Shown in pieces: positions 9,735 through 18,382 of a DNA stretch of 64,000 nucleotides (the stretch's first letter is position 1; each line of letters begins with the position of its first letter). The notes beneath the pieces are model-generated. The model was not told the origin of the DNA. It was given only the letters and a program-made list of their open reading frames with translations, and ran no database searches. The stretch is from Rhodobacteraceae bacterium Alg231-04 (GTDB lineage: Bacteria; Pseudomonadota; Alphaproteobacteria; Rhodobacterales; Rhodobacteraceae): NCBI GenBank assembly GCA_900143635.1, contig FREY01000001.1, positions 217,324-281,323 of the forward strand, given 5' to 3'. The translations under genes and the position numbers were made by a program.

Positions 9735-9770
9735 GAATCTGGCTGATCCATCGCGCAGATAGCCAGATTC
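9735..9770. promoter_or_regulatory. Perfect inverted repeat upstream of fba promoter (candidate operator)
   Basis: GAATCTGGCT (9735-9744) and AGCCAGATTC (9761-9770) are exact 10-bp inverted copies separated by 16 nt. The repeat ends 24 nt before the candidate -35 of the aldolase gene, a position suited to an activator. Each arm contains a GANTC site (CcrM-type methylation). The factor is unknown. Confidence 0.45.
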
Positions 9771-9794
9771 CTTCCCCGTTAGCGCTGCCCAAGG

Positions 9795-9822
9795 TTGTCT
9801 CCCGGTCAATCCGCGTTATAGA
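9795..9822 (+). promoter_or_regulatory. Candidate sigma-70 promoter of the aldolase gene
   Basis: TTGTCT (9795-9800) and TATAGA (9817-9822) with a 16-nt spacer lie 37 nt before the ATG. Confidence 0.5.
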
Positions 9823-9859
9823 CGGGTCCAATCAGTTCATTCGCGGAGACTCGGGCATT

Positions 9860-10762
9860 ATGGCACAGGACACTTCCATCAAGCAGGCGCAGTTCGATCG
9901 CATCGCCAGCGGCAACGGCTTCATTGCAGCTCTGGATCAGTCGGGCGGCTCCACCCCCAAGGCGCTCAAGCTTTATGGCGTGAACGAAGACGCTTACTCC
10001 GGCGATGACGAGATGTTCGGCGAGATCCACAAGATGCGCAGCCGCATCATCACCTCGCCTGTATTCGGCGGCGAAAAGATTCTTGGCGCCATCCTGTTTG
10101 AAAAAACCATGGACGGCGCCATCGACGGCACCCCCACCGCCACCTACCTGTGGGAGACCTGCAGTGTGGTGCCCTTCCTGAAAGTCGACAAGGGCCTGGC
10201 AGATGAAGAAAACGGCGTTCAGGTGATGAAGCCGATGCCCGAGCTCGACGCCCTTCTGGCCCGCGCCAATGAGGCCGGCATCTTCGGCACCAAAATGCGT
10301 TCGGTCATCAAGGTCGCCAATGCCGCCGGCATCAAAGCTGTGGTTGCCCAGCAGTTCGAAGTCGGCAAGCAGATCGCCGCCGCCGGTCTGGTGCCAATCA
10401 TCGAGCCCGAGGTCGATATCCATTCCGCCACCAAAGCCGAAGCCGAAGACATCCTGAAGAGCGAAATCACCGCCCAGCTGGATGCCCTGCCGGAAGGCAC
10501 CAAAGTGGCGCTGAAGCTCACTCTCCCAGACGTGGCTGGCCTCTATGACGATCTGGCTGATCACGCGGCTGTGGTTCGCGTCGTGGCCCTGTCGGGAGGT
10601 TACAGCACCGACGAGGCCTGCGAGAAACTAGCCACAAACGCCAAGATGATCGCCTCCTTCAGCCGCGCCCTGACCGAAGGCCTGAATGTCGAGATGAGTG
10701 TCGAGGACTATAACAATGCCCTCGGCAGCAACATCGGCAAAATCTATCAGGCCTCGCTCTAA
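9860..10762 (+). CDS. Fructose-bisphosphate aldolase, class I
   Basis: 300 residues, the length of the short bacterial class I aldolases. It cleaves fructose 1,6-bisphosphate to dihydroxyacetone phosphate and glyceraldehyde 3-phosphate, or runs in reverse for gluconeogenesis. Motifs include AALDQSGGSTPKAL near the N-terminus and IIEPEVDIH in mid-protein; K219 in VALKLTLP is the likely Schiff-base lysine by comparison with the family. No metal ligands of class II enzymes are seen. The ATG at 9860 follows a GGAG at 9845-9848; an upstream in-frame ATG at 9725 would place the promoter inside the gene. A terminator follows directly. Confidence 0.93.
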   Translation: MAQDTSIKQAQFDRIASGNGFIAALDQSGGSTPKALKLYGVNEDAYSGDDEMFGEIHKMRSRIITSPVFGGEKILGAILFEKTMDGAIDGTPTATYLWETCSVVPFLKVDKGLADEENGVQVMKPMPELDALLARANEAGIFGTKMRSVIKVANAAGIKAVVAQQFEVGKQIAAAGLVPIIEPEVDIHSATKAEAEDILKSEITAQLDALPEGTKVALKLTLPDVAGLYDDLADHAAVVRVVALSGGYSTDEACEKLATNAKMIASFSRALTEGLNVEMSVEDYNNALGSNIGKIYQASL

Positions 10763-10785
10763 GCCTGATTACCCATCTGATCATG

Positions 10786-10818
10786 ACGGCCGCGCCTTTC
10801 GGGAGGCGCGGCCGTTTT
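10786..10818 (+). terminator. Intrinsic terminator of the aldolase gene
   Basis: A perfect 11-bp stem (ACGGCCGCGCC / GGCGCGGCCGT) with an 8-nt loop ends in a T-run. Confidence 0.88.
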
Positions 10819-10891
10819 CGTTGCGGGGGCCCGTTTCATCTGGCCAGAAATATCCCAAAAGATGCCCTGGGGATACCGGGGGGCAAAGTCC

Positions 10892-11674
10892 CTATTTGAA
10901 TACCGGCCTGCGCCCCTGCATCTGCGCCGCCACGACCTCTATCTGGTCCGGCTTGCCGATCAACCCGATCTGCGCATCGGACTCTGCCAGCAGCACATCC
11001 GAACGCGGCGCGGCTTCGGCGGTTTCGATCAGCGCTTTGGCCGCGCGCACGGCCGAGGGGCTCTGGCTTGCGATCTGCTCTGCCAGCTCCAGCGCCCGCA
11101 CCACAGGATCCTCAGCCAATTCTGTCACCAAACCCCAGTCCAGGGCCTGCTGGGCCGCCACCACTTCGGCCGTATAGGTCAGCCGCCGCAACACATCCGA
11201 CCGCAGCAGACGCGGCAGCAGAACCATGCCGCCCATGTCGGGCACGATGCCCCATTTCATTTCCATCACCGACAGCTTTGCGTCTGAGGCAGCAATGCGA
11301 ATATCCGCCCCCAGCGCCAGCTGCAGCCCGCCGCCAAACGCAGCGCCATTGATTGCCGCAATCACCGGCACTGCCACCCGGCGCCAGACCATGGCCACTT
11401 CCTGCATCTCGTTGGTGTCACCATGGGTGCGATCCATCAGCCAGTCTTCGACCTTCATGCCCGCCATGGCGGCAAAGCTCATCAGATCGAGACCGGCGCA
11501 GAAACTGCGCCCCTCGCCCGACAACACAACGGCGCGCGCCGGCGAGGCGGCAACCTCCTGTCCGGCGGCGATGATCGCGGCGACCATCTCTGCATCCAGC
11601 GCATTCATCTTGTCGCCCCGTGTCAGCGTGACATGGGCGATATGGTTTTTCATCTCAATCGAAACACGTGCCAT
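10892..11674 (-). CDS. Enoyl-CoA hydratase/isomerase (crotonase) family protein
   Basis: 260 residues. Crotonase fold with the oxyanion-hole motifs FCAGLDL and GAAFGGGLQLALG. Compared with rat enoyl-CoA hydratase, the first catalytic glutamate (E144 there) is a glutamine here (GGGLQ), while the second (E164) is kept 20 residues later in VMEMKWGIVPDMGG. It may therefore act as a hydratase with altered chemistry, an isomerase or another crotonase. A GGAGG ribosome-binding site precedes the ATG. It is a single gene; no thiolase or acyl-CoA dehydrogenase is near, so the CoA substrate cannot be inferred. Confidence 0.88.
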   Translation of the reverse strand: MARVSIEMKNHIAHVTLTRGDKMNALDAEMVAAIIAAGQEVAASPARAVVLSGEGRSFCAGLDLMSFAAMAGMKVEDWLMDRTHGDTNEMQEVAMVWRRVAVPVIAAINGAAFGGGLQLALGADIRIAASDAKLSVMEMKWGIVPDMGGMVLLPRLLRSDVLRRLTYTAEVVAAQQALDWGLVTELAEDPVVRALELAEQIASQSPSAVRAAKALIETAEAAPRSDVLLAESDAQIGLIGKPDQIEVVAAQMQGRRPVFK

Positions 11675-11755
11675 GGGGGGCCTCCGTAATAGCTGCCCCC
11701 AGTCTGCACAGACACCGGCCCGCCGCCACAGAAACGCAGCGGCAGACAGGCCGTT

Positions 11756-12835
11756 CTATTGAAGATCAGGCAAAGCAGAGACCGGCATCCGAGCGAACCA
11801 GGGCGAATCCAGTGTCATCACATAGAGGTGCTCTGCGACCACCTTGCCGCCGGTGGTAATGCCCAGCCGCCCGTCCGGATCCTGCAGATTGCGCAGAACA
11901 CGGCCTTCGCCGTCGATCTGGATCATCATGCCCCGGCGGATCGGGGCGGGGCGCAGTTTCGGACCCAGACGCCAGACAATCTTGCGCAGCAAGGGGTATG
12001 GCATCAAGGCCTCGGCCGGGACGCGCGGGCTGGCAAAGGCCAGCCAATAGGTGCCATCGCCCTGTGCCTCCAGATTGTCGGGGTAACCCGGCAGGTTGTG
12101 CATCAGAACCTCGCGTTCACCAGCGCGCGGGCCGTTCAGCCACAGCCGGTGCATCTTGGCCTTGCCGGTCTCGTTAATCAGCAGGAAATCCTCGTCCGGG
12201 GACAGGGCGATGCCGTTGGTATAGACAAACCCGCCCGCAAGCCTTTCCACCGTGCCATCCGGCAGGCGGCGCGCCACATAGCCGGTGTTGGACTGTTCCC
12301 AGATGGTCAGAACCGAGGCCGGTTTGGTGCCTCCGTGCTGCTCTGGGTCGAACCGGGTGGTGGAATCCGAGAAATAGACTGTCCCATCACGCGCAACGGC
12401 AACTTGATTGGCGTGAACCACCGGGGCGCCTTCGACCTCATCCACCAGCAGCTCCAATGTGCCGGGGCCGGTCCAGCGCATCAAACCCTTGTAACTGTCA
12501 GCCACATACAACGCCCCGTCCGGTCCGGCTGCAAGCCCCAGAGGACGGCCACCTAGCCGGTCAACCTCGACCGGCTCAGCGCCGCTGATGTCGTAGAGCA
12601 CCCCAGCCAGATCGGTGGCGTAGATCGTCCCATCAGGCATCACCGCCAGATCCTCGGGGCCGATGGCGCCGTCGGGCAGATGGATCAGGTCAGCTGCGTC
12701 CAGCGCGTTGTTTTCGGCATAGTCCCCAACAAAACCAGGCGCCTCGCGCGGTTCGTAGGCAATGGGGGTGACCGGAACCGGCCAGGTCAGCAAATAGCCA
12801 AGCCCGATCGCAAGGGCCAGCAGCAGGATACGCAT
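11756..12835 (-). CDS. SMP-30/gluconolactonase/strictosidine synthase-like beta-propeller protein
   Basis: 359 residues. An N-terminal hydrophobic helix (residues 2-20) suggests a signal anchor, and the rest is a six-bladed propeller with repeated DGTIYATD, DGALYVADS and DGTVYFSDS strands. FVYTNGIALSPDE and NLPGYPDNLE match motifs of SMP-30 and APMAP/strictosidine-synthase-like proteins, where Asn and Asp near the central pore bind calcium. It probably faces the periplasm and may hydrolyse lactones or esters; the substrate is unknown. An AGGAGA ribosome-binding site precedes the ATG. It is divergent from the aminotransferase gene at 12926. Confidence 0.82.
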   Translation of the reverse strand: MRILLLALAIGLGYLLTWPVPVTPIAYEPREAPGFVGDYAENNALDAADLIHLPDGAIGPEDLAVMPDGTIYATDLAGVLYDISGAEPVEVDRLGGRPLGLAAGPDGALYVADSYKGLMRWTGPGTLELLVDEVEGAPVVHANQVAVARDGTVYFSDSTTRFDPEQHGGTKPASVLTIWEQSNTGYVARRLPDGTVERLAGGFVYTNGIALSPDEDFLLINETGKAKMHRLWLNGPRAGEREVLMHNLPGYPDNLEAQGDGTYWLAFASPRVPAEALMPYPLLRKIVWRLGPKLRPAPIRRGMMIQIDGEGRVLRNLQDPDGRLGITTGGKVVAEHLYVMTLDSPWFARMPVSALPDLQ

Positions 12836-12925
12836 CAGAATCTCCTCGTCTTTGCGGCAACTTGTGCCAGCGCGCCCGGACAGGCAAGGCTTGCCTGTCC
12901 GGGCGGCAATTGATTATCTGCCCCT

Positions 12926-14038
12926 ATGACACAGCCTCGCTACACCCCGCTTGCCCAATCCCTGCCCTCGACCGTGCCCTTTGTTGGCCCGGAAACACAG
13001 GAGCGCGCCCGTGGCAGTCAGTTTGCAGCCCGGCTGGGCGCGAATGAAAACATCTTTGGCCCCTCGCCCAAGGCCATTGCCGCAATGCAGGCGGCGGCGG
13101 GCGACATATGGAAGTATGGCGATCCGGAGAACCATGAGCTGCGTCAGGCGCTGGCCGCGCAGCACGCCGTCGCGCCTGAGAACATCGTGGTGGGGGAAGG
13201 CATCGACGGCTTGCTGTGCTACCTCGTGCGGCTGCTGGTCGGCGCCGGCGATGCGGTGGTGACCTCGCTCGGGGCCTATCCGACCTTCAACTACCACGTT
13301 GCCGGATTTGGTGGCACGATCCACACGGTGCCCTACAAGGACGACCACGAAGATATCGCAGCCCTGTTTGCCAAGGCAGCCGAGTGTGATGCCAAGCTGG
13401 TTTATCTGGCCAATCCGGACAATCCCATGGGCAGCTGGCACAAGGGCGCAGATATTGCCGCCGCACTGGAGGATCTGCCCGAGGGCTGCCTGTTGCTGCT
13501 GGATGAGGCTTACGTGGAGTGCGCCCCCGAGGGCACCGCAGCCCCCATTGATGTGAATGACCCCCGCGTGATCCGGATGCGTACGTTTTCAAAAGCTTAC
13601 GGCATGGCGGGGGCGCGTGTTGGCTATGCTTTGGCAGCGCCGGGTCTGATTTCCGCCTTCAACAAGGTACGCAACCATTTTGGCATGAACCGCGCCGCAC
13701 AGGCCGGGGCGCTGGCTGCTTTGAAGGACCATGACTGGCTGGTCCAGATACAGGGCAAAATCGCCGCAGCACGGGGCCGAATTTCTGACATCGCCGCCGA
13801 GAACGGCCTCACCAGCCTGCCATCTGCGACCAATTTCGTGGCAATCGACTGCGGGCGGGACGGCCATTTTGCCAAGGCGGTTCTGGACAGCCTCGTGGCG
13901 CAGGGCATTTTTGTGCGCATGCCCTTTGCCGAACCGCAGAACCGATGCATCCGCATTTCCTGCGGACCCGAGGCCGAACTCTCAGCCTTTGCAGCCGCCC
14001 TTCCCATCGCCCTGAAGGCGGCGCAAACCGGCGGGTAA
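12926..14038 (+). CDS. Histidinol-phosphate aminotransferase-like PLP aminotransferase
   Basis: 370 residues. Fold-type I, class I/II aminotransferase related to HisC: ARLGANENIFGPSP, LANPDNPMGS, LLLDEAYVE and TFSKAYGMAGARVGY are present, with K223 as the PLP lysine. HisC converts histidinol phosphate to imidazole acetol phosphate, but rhodobacteria usually have more than one HisC-like enzyme and no other his gene is near, so it may act on aromatic or other amino acids. The first ATG has no clear ribosome-binding site. A small membrane-protein gene follows. Confidence 0.85.
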   Translation: MTQPRYTPLAQSLPSTVPFVGPETQERARGSQFAARLGANENIFGPSPKAIAAMQAAAGDIWKYGDPENHELRQALAAQHAVAPENIVVGEGIDGLLCYLVRLLVGAGDAVVTSLGAYPTFNYHVAGFGGTIHTVPYKDDHEDIAALFAKAAECDAKLVYLANPDNPMGSWHKGADIAAALEDLPEGCLLLLDEAYVECAPEGTAAPIDVNDPRVIRMRTFSKAYGMAGARVGYALAAPGLISAFNKVRNHFGMNRAAQAGALAALKDHDWLVQIQGKIAAARGRISDIAAENGLTSLPSATNFVAIDCGRDGHFAKAVLDSLVAQGIFVRMPFAEPQNRCIRISCGPEAELSAFAAALPIALKAAQTGG

Positions 14039-14122
14039 CAGCCAAATCGCGGCAGTTTTACCGGACATTCACCCCCTCTGCGCTAGAGTCATAGGAGGAT
14101 GATTTTAGCCGGAGAACCCGCC

Positions 14123-14302
14123 ATGCAAGATAGGAAATTGCCCGCCCCGCCCGACCTGGCCTCTGCTGTTGCCGCCTTTCTAGGCGTCAATCTGCTCTGG
14201 GTCTTTTTTGTCATATGGGTGCTTTATGGAATTGTGCCGGTGATGCTTCTGGCCTTCTTTATCAACCATATGATTGACCGGCTGGAACAGCGGCTGGGCT
14301 AG
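14123..14302 (+). CDS. Small membrane protein
   Basis: 59 residues of unknown function. One long or two short hydrophobic segments (about 16-50, rich in Leu, Val, Phe and Trp) are followed by a charged C-terminus (DRLEQRLG). The ATG at 14123 has a GGAG eight bases upstream; an earlier in-frame ATG at 14099 directly abuts an AGGAGG and is less likely. It lies 84 nt after the HisC-like gene and may be its operon partner. Confidence 0.6.
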   Translation: MQDRKLPAPPDLASAVAAFLGVNLLWVFFVIWVLYGIVPVMLLAFFINHMIDRLEQRLG

Positions 14303-14329
14303 CGGCCTGCGCCCACCAGCCCAAACAGA

Positions 14330-15544
14330 TCAACCTGCCGATCCAGCGATCACCAATGAGGCCGCTTCCAGCGCTCCGGATCCGTGCGGGATATCGAGCG
14401 CCTTGAGCCCGGCGTCGACGCCTCCAAGGAGCCCCATAATCATCTGCCCGTTCACATGACCCATGTGACCAAATCGGAAGAACCCGTGCCATTCAAGCGC
14501 GTCAGCCGGGGCCAAACCCAGACCGATGCCAAGGGTCAGACCTAGGTTCTGTTCGACCCAGTCCCGCAACCGCGTGCCGTCCGGGGCCGTCAGCCCCAGT
14601 GATGTGACAGCATGTGAGCGCAGCGCCGGATCAGTGACGTTCAGGCGCAGCTCCCCGTCCCGCCCCCAGGCCTCGCAGGCGGTCCATATGGCCTGTGCCA
14701 GTGTTGCGTGACGCGCCCAGATATTCTCCATTCCCTCGTCATGGATCAAATCCAGTGCTGCCCGCAGCCCATGCAGGTGGTGGGTGGGTGCCGTGCCGCC
14801 AAAATACTGATAATAAACCTCTGGGTTGGCCCGCGGGATCCAGTCCCAATAGCGGCTGACACGCGGCTGCGCTGCGCGGGCTTCGGCCGCTTTGTCGTTG
14901 AAAAAGACAAAGCTCAGCCCCGGTGGCACCATCAGCCCCTTCTGGCAGGCTGTCACCGCCACATCCACGCCCCAGGCGTCCATCTCAAAACGGTCACATC
15001 CCATCGAGGCAATGCAATCGGCCATCAGCAGGGCCGGATGGCCCAGATCGTCCAGCAGGGCGCGCAAGGCCGGGATGTCGTTGCGGATAGAGGTCGAAGT
15101 ATCGACATGAACCGCCAGAACCGCCTTGATACGATGCGCGTGATCTTCTTCCAGCGCCGCGGCAATCCGCGTCATATCCCACGGTGATTGCAGCCCATGG
15201 TCGAGAATTTCTGCCTCAATCCCCAGCCCCTCGGCCATTTCGGCCCAACCAAAGGAAAACCGACCACTGGCCGGCACCAGAACCCGGTCACCGGGAGACA
15301 TCACATTGGACAGGGCCGCCTCCCAGGCGCCATGGCCATTTGAGATGTAGATGGCCACATTTCCGCTGGTACGGGCCACTTTTTTGAGGTCGGGCACCAG
15401 CCCGTGTGTCATCTCAACCAGATCACCATCGTAAATATTGGGCGCCGCACGGTGCATGGCCCGCAAAACCGCATCTGGAATCACCGACGGCCCTGGGATT
15501 GCGAGATAGCTGCGCCCAGCAGCAAGAAATGGTGTGTCGTTCAT
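14330..15544 (-). CDS. Class V aminotransferase (serine/alanine-glyoxylate or pyridoxamine-pyruvate type)
   Basis: 404 residues. IPGPSVIP at the N-terminus, SNGHGAWEAAL, ADCIASMG and TACQKGLMVPPGLSF are typical of alanine-glyoxylate/serine-glyoxylate aminotransferases; K202 is the PLP lysine. Substrate choice among serine-glyoxylate, aspartate or taurine type, and pyridoxamine-pyruvate cannot be settled by eye. I chose the ATG at 15544, with AAGGG upstream; the reading frame stays open another 21 codons. It converges with the small membrane-protein gene and is divergent from the ABC exporter. Confidence 0.83.
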   Translation of the reverse strand: MNDTPFLAAGRSYLAIPGPSVIPDAVLRAMHRAAPNIYDGDLVEMTHGLVPDLKKVARTSGNVAIYISNGHGAWEAALSNVMSPGDRVLVPASGRFSFGWAEMAEGLGIEAEILDHGLQSPWDMTRIAAALEEDHAHRIKAVLAVHVDTSTSIRNDIPALRALLDDLGHPALLMADCIASMGCDRFEMDAWGVDVAVTACQKGLMVPPGLSFVFFNDKAAEARAAQPRVSRYWDWIPRANPEVYYQYFGGTAPTHHLHGLRAALDLIHDEGMENIWARHATLAQAIWTACEAWGRDGELRLNVTDPALRSHAVTSLGLTAPDGTRLRDWVEQNLGLTLGIGLGLAPADALEWHGFFRFGHMGHVNGQMIMGLLGGVDAGLKALDIPHGSGALEAASLVIAGSAG

Positions 15545-15726
15545 CAAACAACCCTTTAAACAACAGCCTGTTTGCCGCCACCCTAGCGGTCGCAGTGACG
15601 CCGTCAATCATCTGCGTGACCGCAATTCCCCGTGGAATGCTTGCGCCGCCCAGCCTGTCTGCTTAAATGGCCCAAACACTCCGGGGCATCCCGGCAAGTC
15701 TTGAATAACCCCGGAAAGCCAAGTTT

Positions 15727-17583
15727 ATGCGCCAGCCCCCGATGTCTTCCCGCGAACTACTCGGCTGGCTGTGGAAAGGCTATCTGCGCCATTTCATCGG
15801 TCTTCTTGGTATTGCGATGATTTTCATGGTCATCGAAGGCGCCACCGTGGGGGCGCTCGGCTATATGATGCAGCCGATGTTCGACCTTGTTTTTGTGGAC
15901 GGCAACACGGGGGCCTTAAAATGGGTAAGCCTCGTCTTTTTACTAATCTTTGTGATGCGGGGGGTTTCCAGCGTTGTCCAGAAAGTGTTGCTGAGCAAGG
16001 TCAAGCAGGGCTCGGCTGCGTTGCTGCGCAAAGACATGCTGGCCCGGTTGATCCGTCAGGACACCGCCTTTCATCAGATTCACCCCCCCGGATTGCTGAT
16101 CCAGCGTGTTCAAACAGACGTCCGGGCCATCAATTCGGTTTGGACCGCCGTCATCACCGGTGCCGGGCGCGATTTGGTGGCCCTCGTTGCGGTGCTTGGT
16201 GTAGCTGTCAGCATCGACTGGCGCTGGACCGTCGCCATGCTGATCGCCGTGCCCATCCTTTTCCTGCCGATCATCGTGTTGCAGCGTTATGTGCGTAAGA
16301 AAGCCAGCCAGGCGCGGGATTTGGGGGCGACTTTGGCGACCCGTCTCGACGAAGTCTTTCACGGTATGGTTCCGATCAAGCTGAACAATCTCGAAGACTA
16401 CCAAAATGCCCGTTTCGGTGCCCACACCGATCGTTTTGTAACCGCTGGGGTCAAAGCCGCGTTCGGCACGGCATCGATCTCTGGCATCACCGATATCATG
16501 GCTGGTGTCGGTTTCATGGCGGTCCTGCTTTATGGTGGTAACGAAATCATCGCTGGTGAAAAAACCGTTGGCGAATTCATGAGCTTTTTTACCTCGATCG
16601 GGCTGGCCTTCGAGCCAATGCGCCGGTTGGCGGCCATCAGCGGTATCTGGCAGGCGGCAGCAGCCGCGCTGGAGCGGATCAAGGAATTGCTGGATGCGCC
16701 GATCTTGCTGGTATCACCGGAAAACCCGGTTCCTGCACCGACGGGAACGCCAGGGGTAAGCCTGCAAAACGTGAAACTGTCTTATGGCACCGCAGAGGTG
16801 CTGCGCGGTCTGAGGCTTGAAGCTGAGGCCGGCAAGATTACCGCACTGGTCGGCCCGTCAGGTGCTGGGAAATCCACAATTTTCAACCTGTTGACCCGAT
16901 TGGCAGATCCGCAGGAAGGCAGCGTCGAAATTGGCGGGGTCCCTGTCAGCGACCTTGCGCTTGAAGATCTGCGCGGCCTGTTCTCTGTCGTCACACAAGA
17001 GGCTCTGTTGTTCGATGAAACCCTTCGTGAAAACATCCTGCTGGGCCGCACAGACGTCAGTGAGGAAAAACTGCAGGAGGTGTTGAAGGCCGCCCATGTG
17101 GCCGACTTCCTGCCCAAGCTGACCAATGGGCTGGACACCCCGGTGGGACCGCGCGGCTCTGCCCTGTCGGGAGGACAGCGCCAGCGGGTTGTGATCGCCC
17201 GTGCCCTGCTGCGCGACACGCCCATTCTCTTGCTGGACGAAGCCACCTCGGCACTGGACACCAAGTCTGAAAAAGTCGTTCAGCAGGCGCTGGACAAACT
17301 GTCGGGCGGGCGCACGACAATTGTCATCGCCCACCGGCTGTCGACCATTCGCAATGCGGATAAGATTGTTGTCATGGACCGTGGCATGGTGGCCGATCAA
17401 GGCACCCACGAAGAGCTTCTGGAGCGTGGGGGCATCTACGCAGACCTCCACCGGCTGCAGTTTCAAGACGGCAAGACACTGGTCGACACCGCAGGTGTCG
17501 CCGCGCAATTGCCCGCCAATTCAGAAGATCAGCACCAACACTCCAGCTGGCTTCGCCGCCTGACCCGCAGAATGTTCTCCTAA
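15727..17583 (+). CDS. ABC transporter, fused permease/ATPase (MsbA-like exporter)
   Basis: 618 residues. The N-terminal half has about six membrane helices (residues 20-310); the ATPase half has Walker A (GPSGAGKST, near 376), the Q-loop (VTQEALLF), the signature LSGGQRQR, Walker B (ILLLDEATSALD) and the H-loop (IAHRLS). It works as a homodimer in the inner membrane. Relatives include the lipid A flippase MsbA and other lipid or drug exporters; no lipid A gene is adjacent, so the substrate is open. The C-terminal 35 residues after the ATPase are a polar, basic extension. GGAAAG serves as ribosome-binding site. Confidence 0.9.
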   Translation: MRQPPMSSRELLGWLWKGYLRHFIGLLGIAMIFMVIEGATVGALGYMMQPMFDLVFVDGNTGALKWVSLVFLLIFVMRGVSSVVQKVLLSKVKQGSAALLRKDMLARLIRQDTAFHQIHPPGLLIQRVQTDVRAINSVWTAVITGAGRDLVALVAVLGVAVSIDWRWTVAMLIAVPILFLPIIVLQRYVRKKASQARDLGATLATRLDEVFHGMVPIKLNNLEDYQNARFGAHTDRFVTAGVKAAFGTASISGITDIMAGVGFMAVLLYGGNEIIAGEKTVGEFMSFFTSIGLAFEPMRRLAAISGIWQAAAAALERIKELLDAPILLVSPENPVPAPTGTPGVSLQNVKLSYGTAEVLRGLRLEAEAGKITALVGPSGAGKSTIFNLLTRLADPQEGSVEIGGVPVSDLALEDLRGLFSVVTQEALLFDETLRENILLGRTDVSEEKLQEVLKAAHVADFLPKLTNGLDTPVGPRGSALSGGQRQRVVIARALLRDTPILLLDEATSALDTKSEKVVQQALDKLSGGRTTIVIAHRLSTIRNADKIVVMDRGMVADQGTHEELLERGGIYADLHRLQFQDGKTLVDTAGVAAQLPANSEDQHQHSSWLRRLTRRMFS

Positions 17584-17623
17584 GCATTGGCCAAGCCAGC
17601 GTTCGGTCGTTGAGCAAAGGGCG

Positions 17624-18304
17624 CTATCGCCGATAGCGTTCGGCAAGCTGCACAGGATCAGCACCAAGCGCATAGCGCAGCAAGGTCCAAAGGTTGCGCG
17701 CACCCCGGCGTAGCCAGCCGTCCTTTTGATAGCGTGCAGCGCTCGTGCGTGCGATGGCGCGCAGCGGCACCAGCCGCTTTAGGCGCCGGACCAGTGCGAC
17801 ATCCTCCATCAGGGGCTGGTCTGGATATCCTGACGCCGCCCTATAGTCGCGCTGCCGGATCAGCAGCCCTTGGTCCCCATAGGGCAGCCCAAACAGCCGG
17901 CTGCGCAGATTGCCCCAGCCCGCCACAAATTTGGGCGCCGCACCAACCGCATCAAAACCTAGACGGAAATAGGCAGGATGCCCCTGCCCCGCCTCAAGAT
18001 GCTGCGAAACCACGTCCGCCCAACCCGGTTCCAGCAATGTGTCAGCGTGCAACACCAGCAGCCAGCTACCCCTGGCCGTCGCACAGCCCCGTCGCAGCTG
18101 CCCACCGCGCGAGGCGGGGCCGGTAACAAGGCGGGCGCCCGCTTCCTCTGCCAGATCAAGCGTCGCATCGGTCGAGCCGCCATCGCTGATGATCAGCTCG
18201 CGGATCAACCCGGCCCGCAGGCCCTCCATCAGCGCCGGGACGCACCTGCGCAGCCCTTCTTGCGCGTTCAGGGTCGGGATCACGATACTGATCTCTGCGG
18301 GCAT
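17624..18304 (-). CDS. Family 2 glycosyltransferase (TIGR04283-like)
   Basis: 226 residues. GT-A fold: ISIVIPTLNAQEGL at the N-terminus, a GGSTDAT nucleotide-sugar motif, ASRGGQLRRG, and LHADT in the place of the DxD motif. The PAYFRLGFD and GLPYGDQGLLIRQ segments match the group often labelled arsenosugar-type glycosyltransferases. No membrane helix is evident. The stop codon region forms a perfect palindrome (CGCTATCG-C-CGATAGCG, 17622-17638) that may also help terminate the convergent exporter gene. An AGGA lies upstream of the ATG. The acceptor is unknown. Confidence 0.85.
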   Translation of the reverse strand: MPAEISIVIPTLNAQEGLRRCVPALMEGLRAGLIRELIISDGGSTDATLDLAEEAGARLVTGPASRGGQLRRGCATARGSWLLVLHADTLLEPGWADVVSQHLEAGQGHPAYFRLGFDAVGAAPKFVAGWGNLRSRLFGLPYGDQGLLIRQRDYRAASGYPDQPLMEDVALVRRLKRLVPLRAIARTSAARYQKDGWLRRGARNLWTLLRYALGADPVQLAERYRR

Positions 18305-18382
18305 GGCGTTTTCCTGTTCAAATCTTCTGTCATTCCTATATCACTACCCTTCGCAGCGGCCAGATCGAAGGAGCATCAGACC

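Larger units (their letters stand above)
9509..9859. other. Intergenic region upstream of the aldolase gene
   Basis: No convincing gene. It holds a perfect inverted repeat at 9735-9770 and a promoter at 9795-9822, both described separately. A sequence at 9628-9641 resembles an FNR box but has a mismatch in one half-site. Confidence 0.5.
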
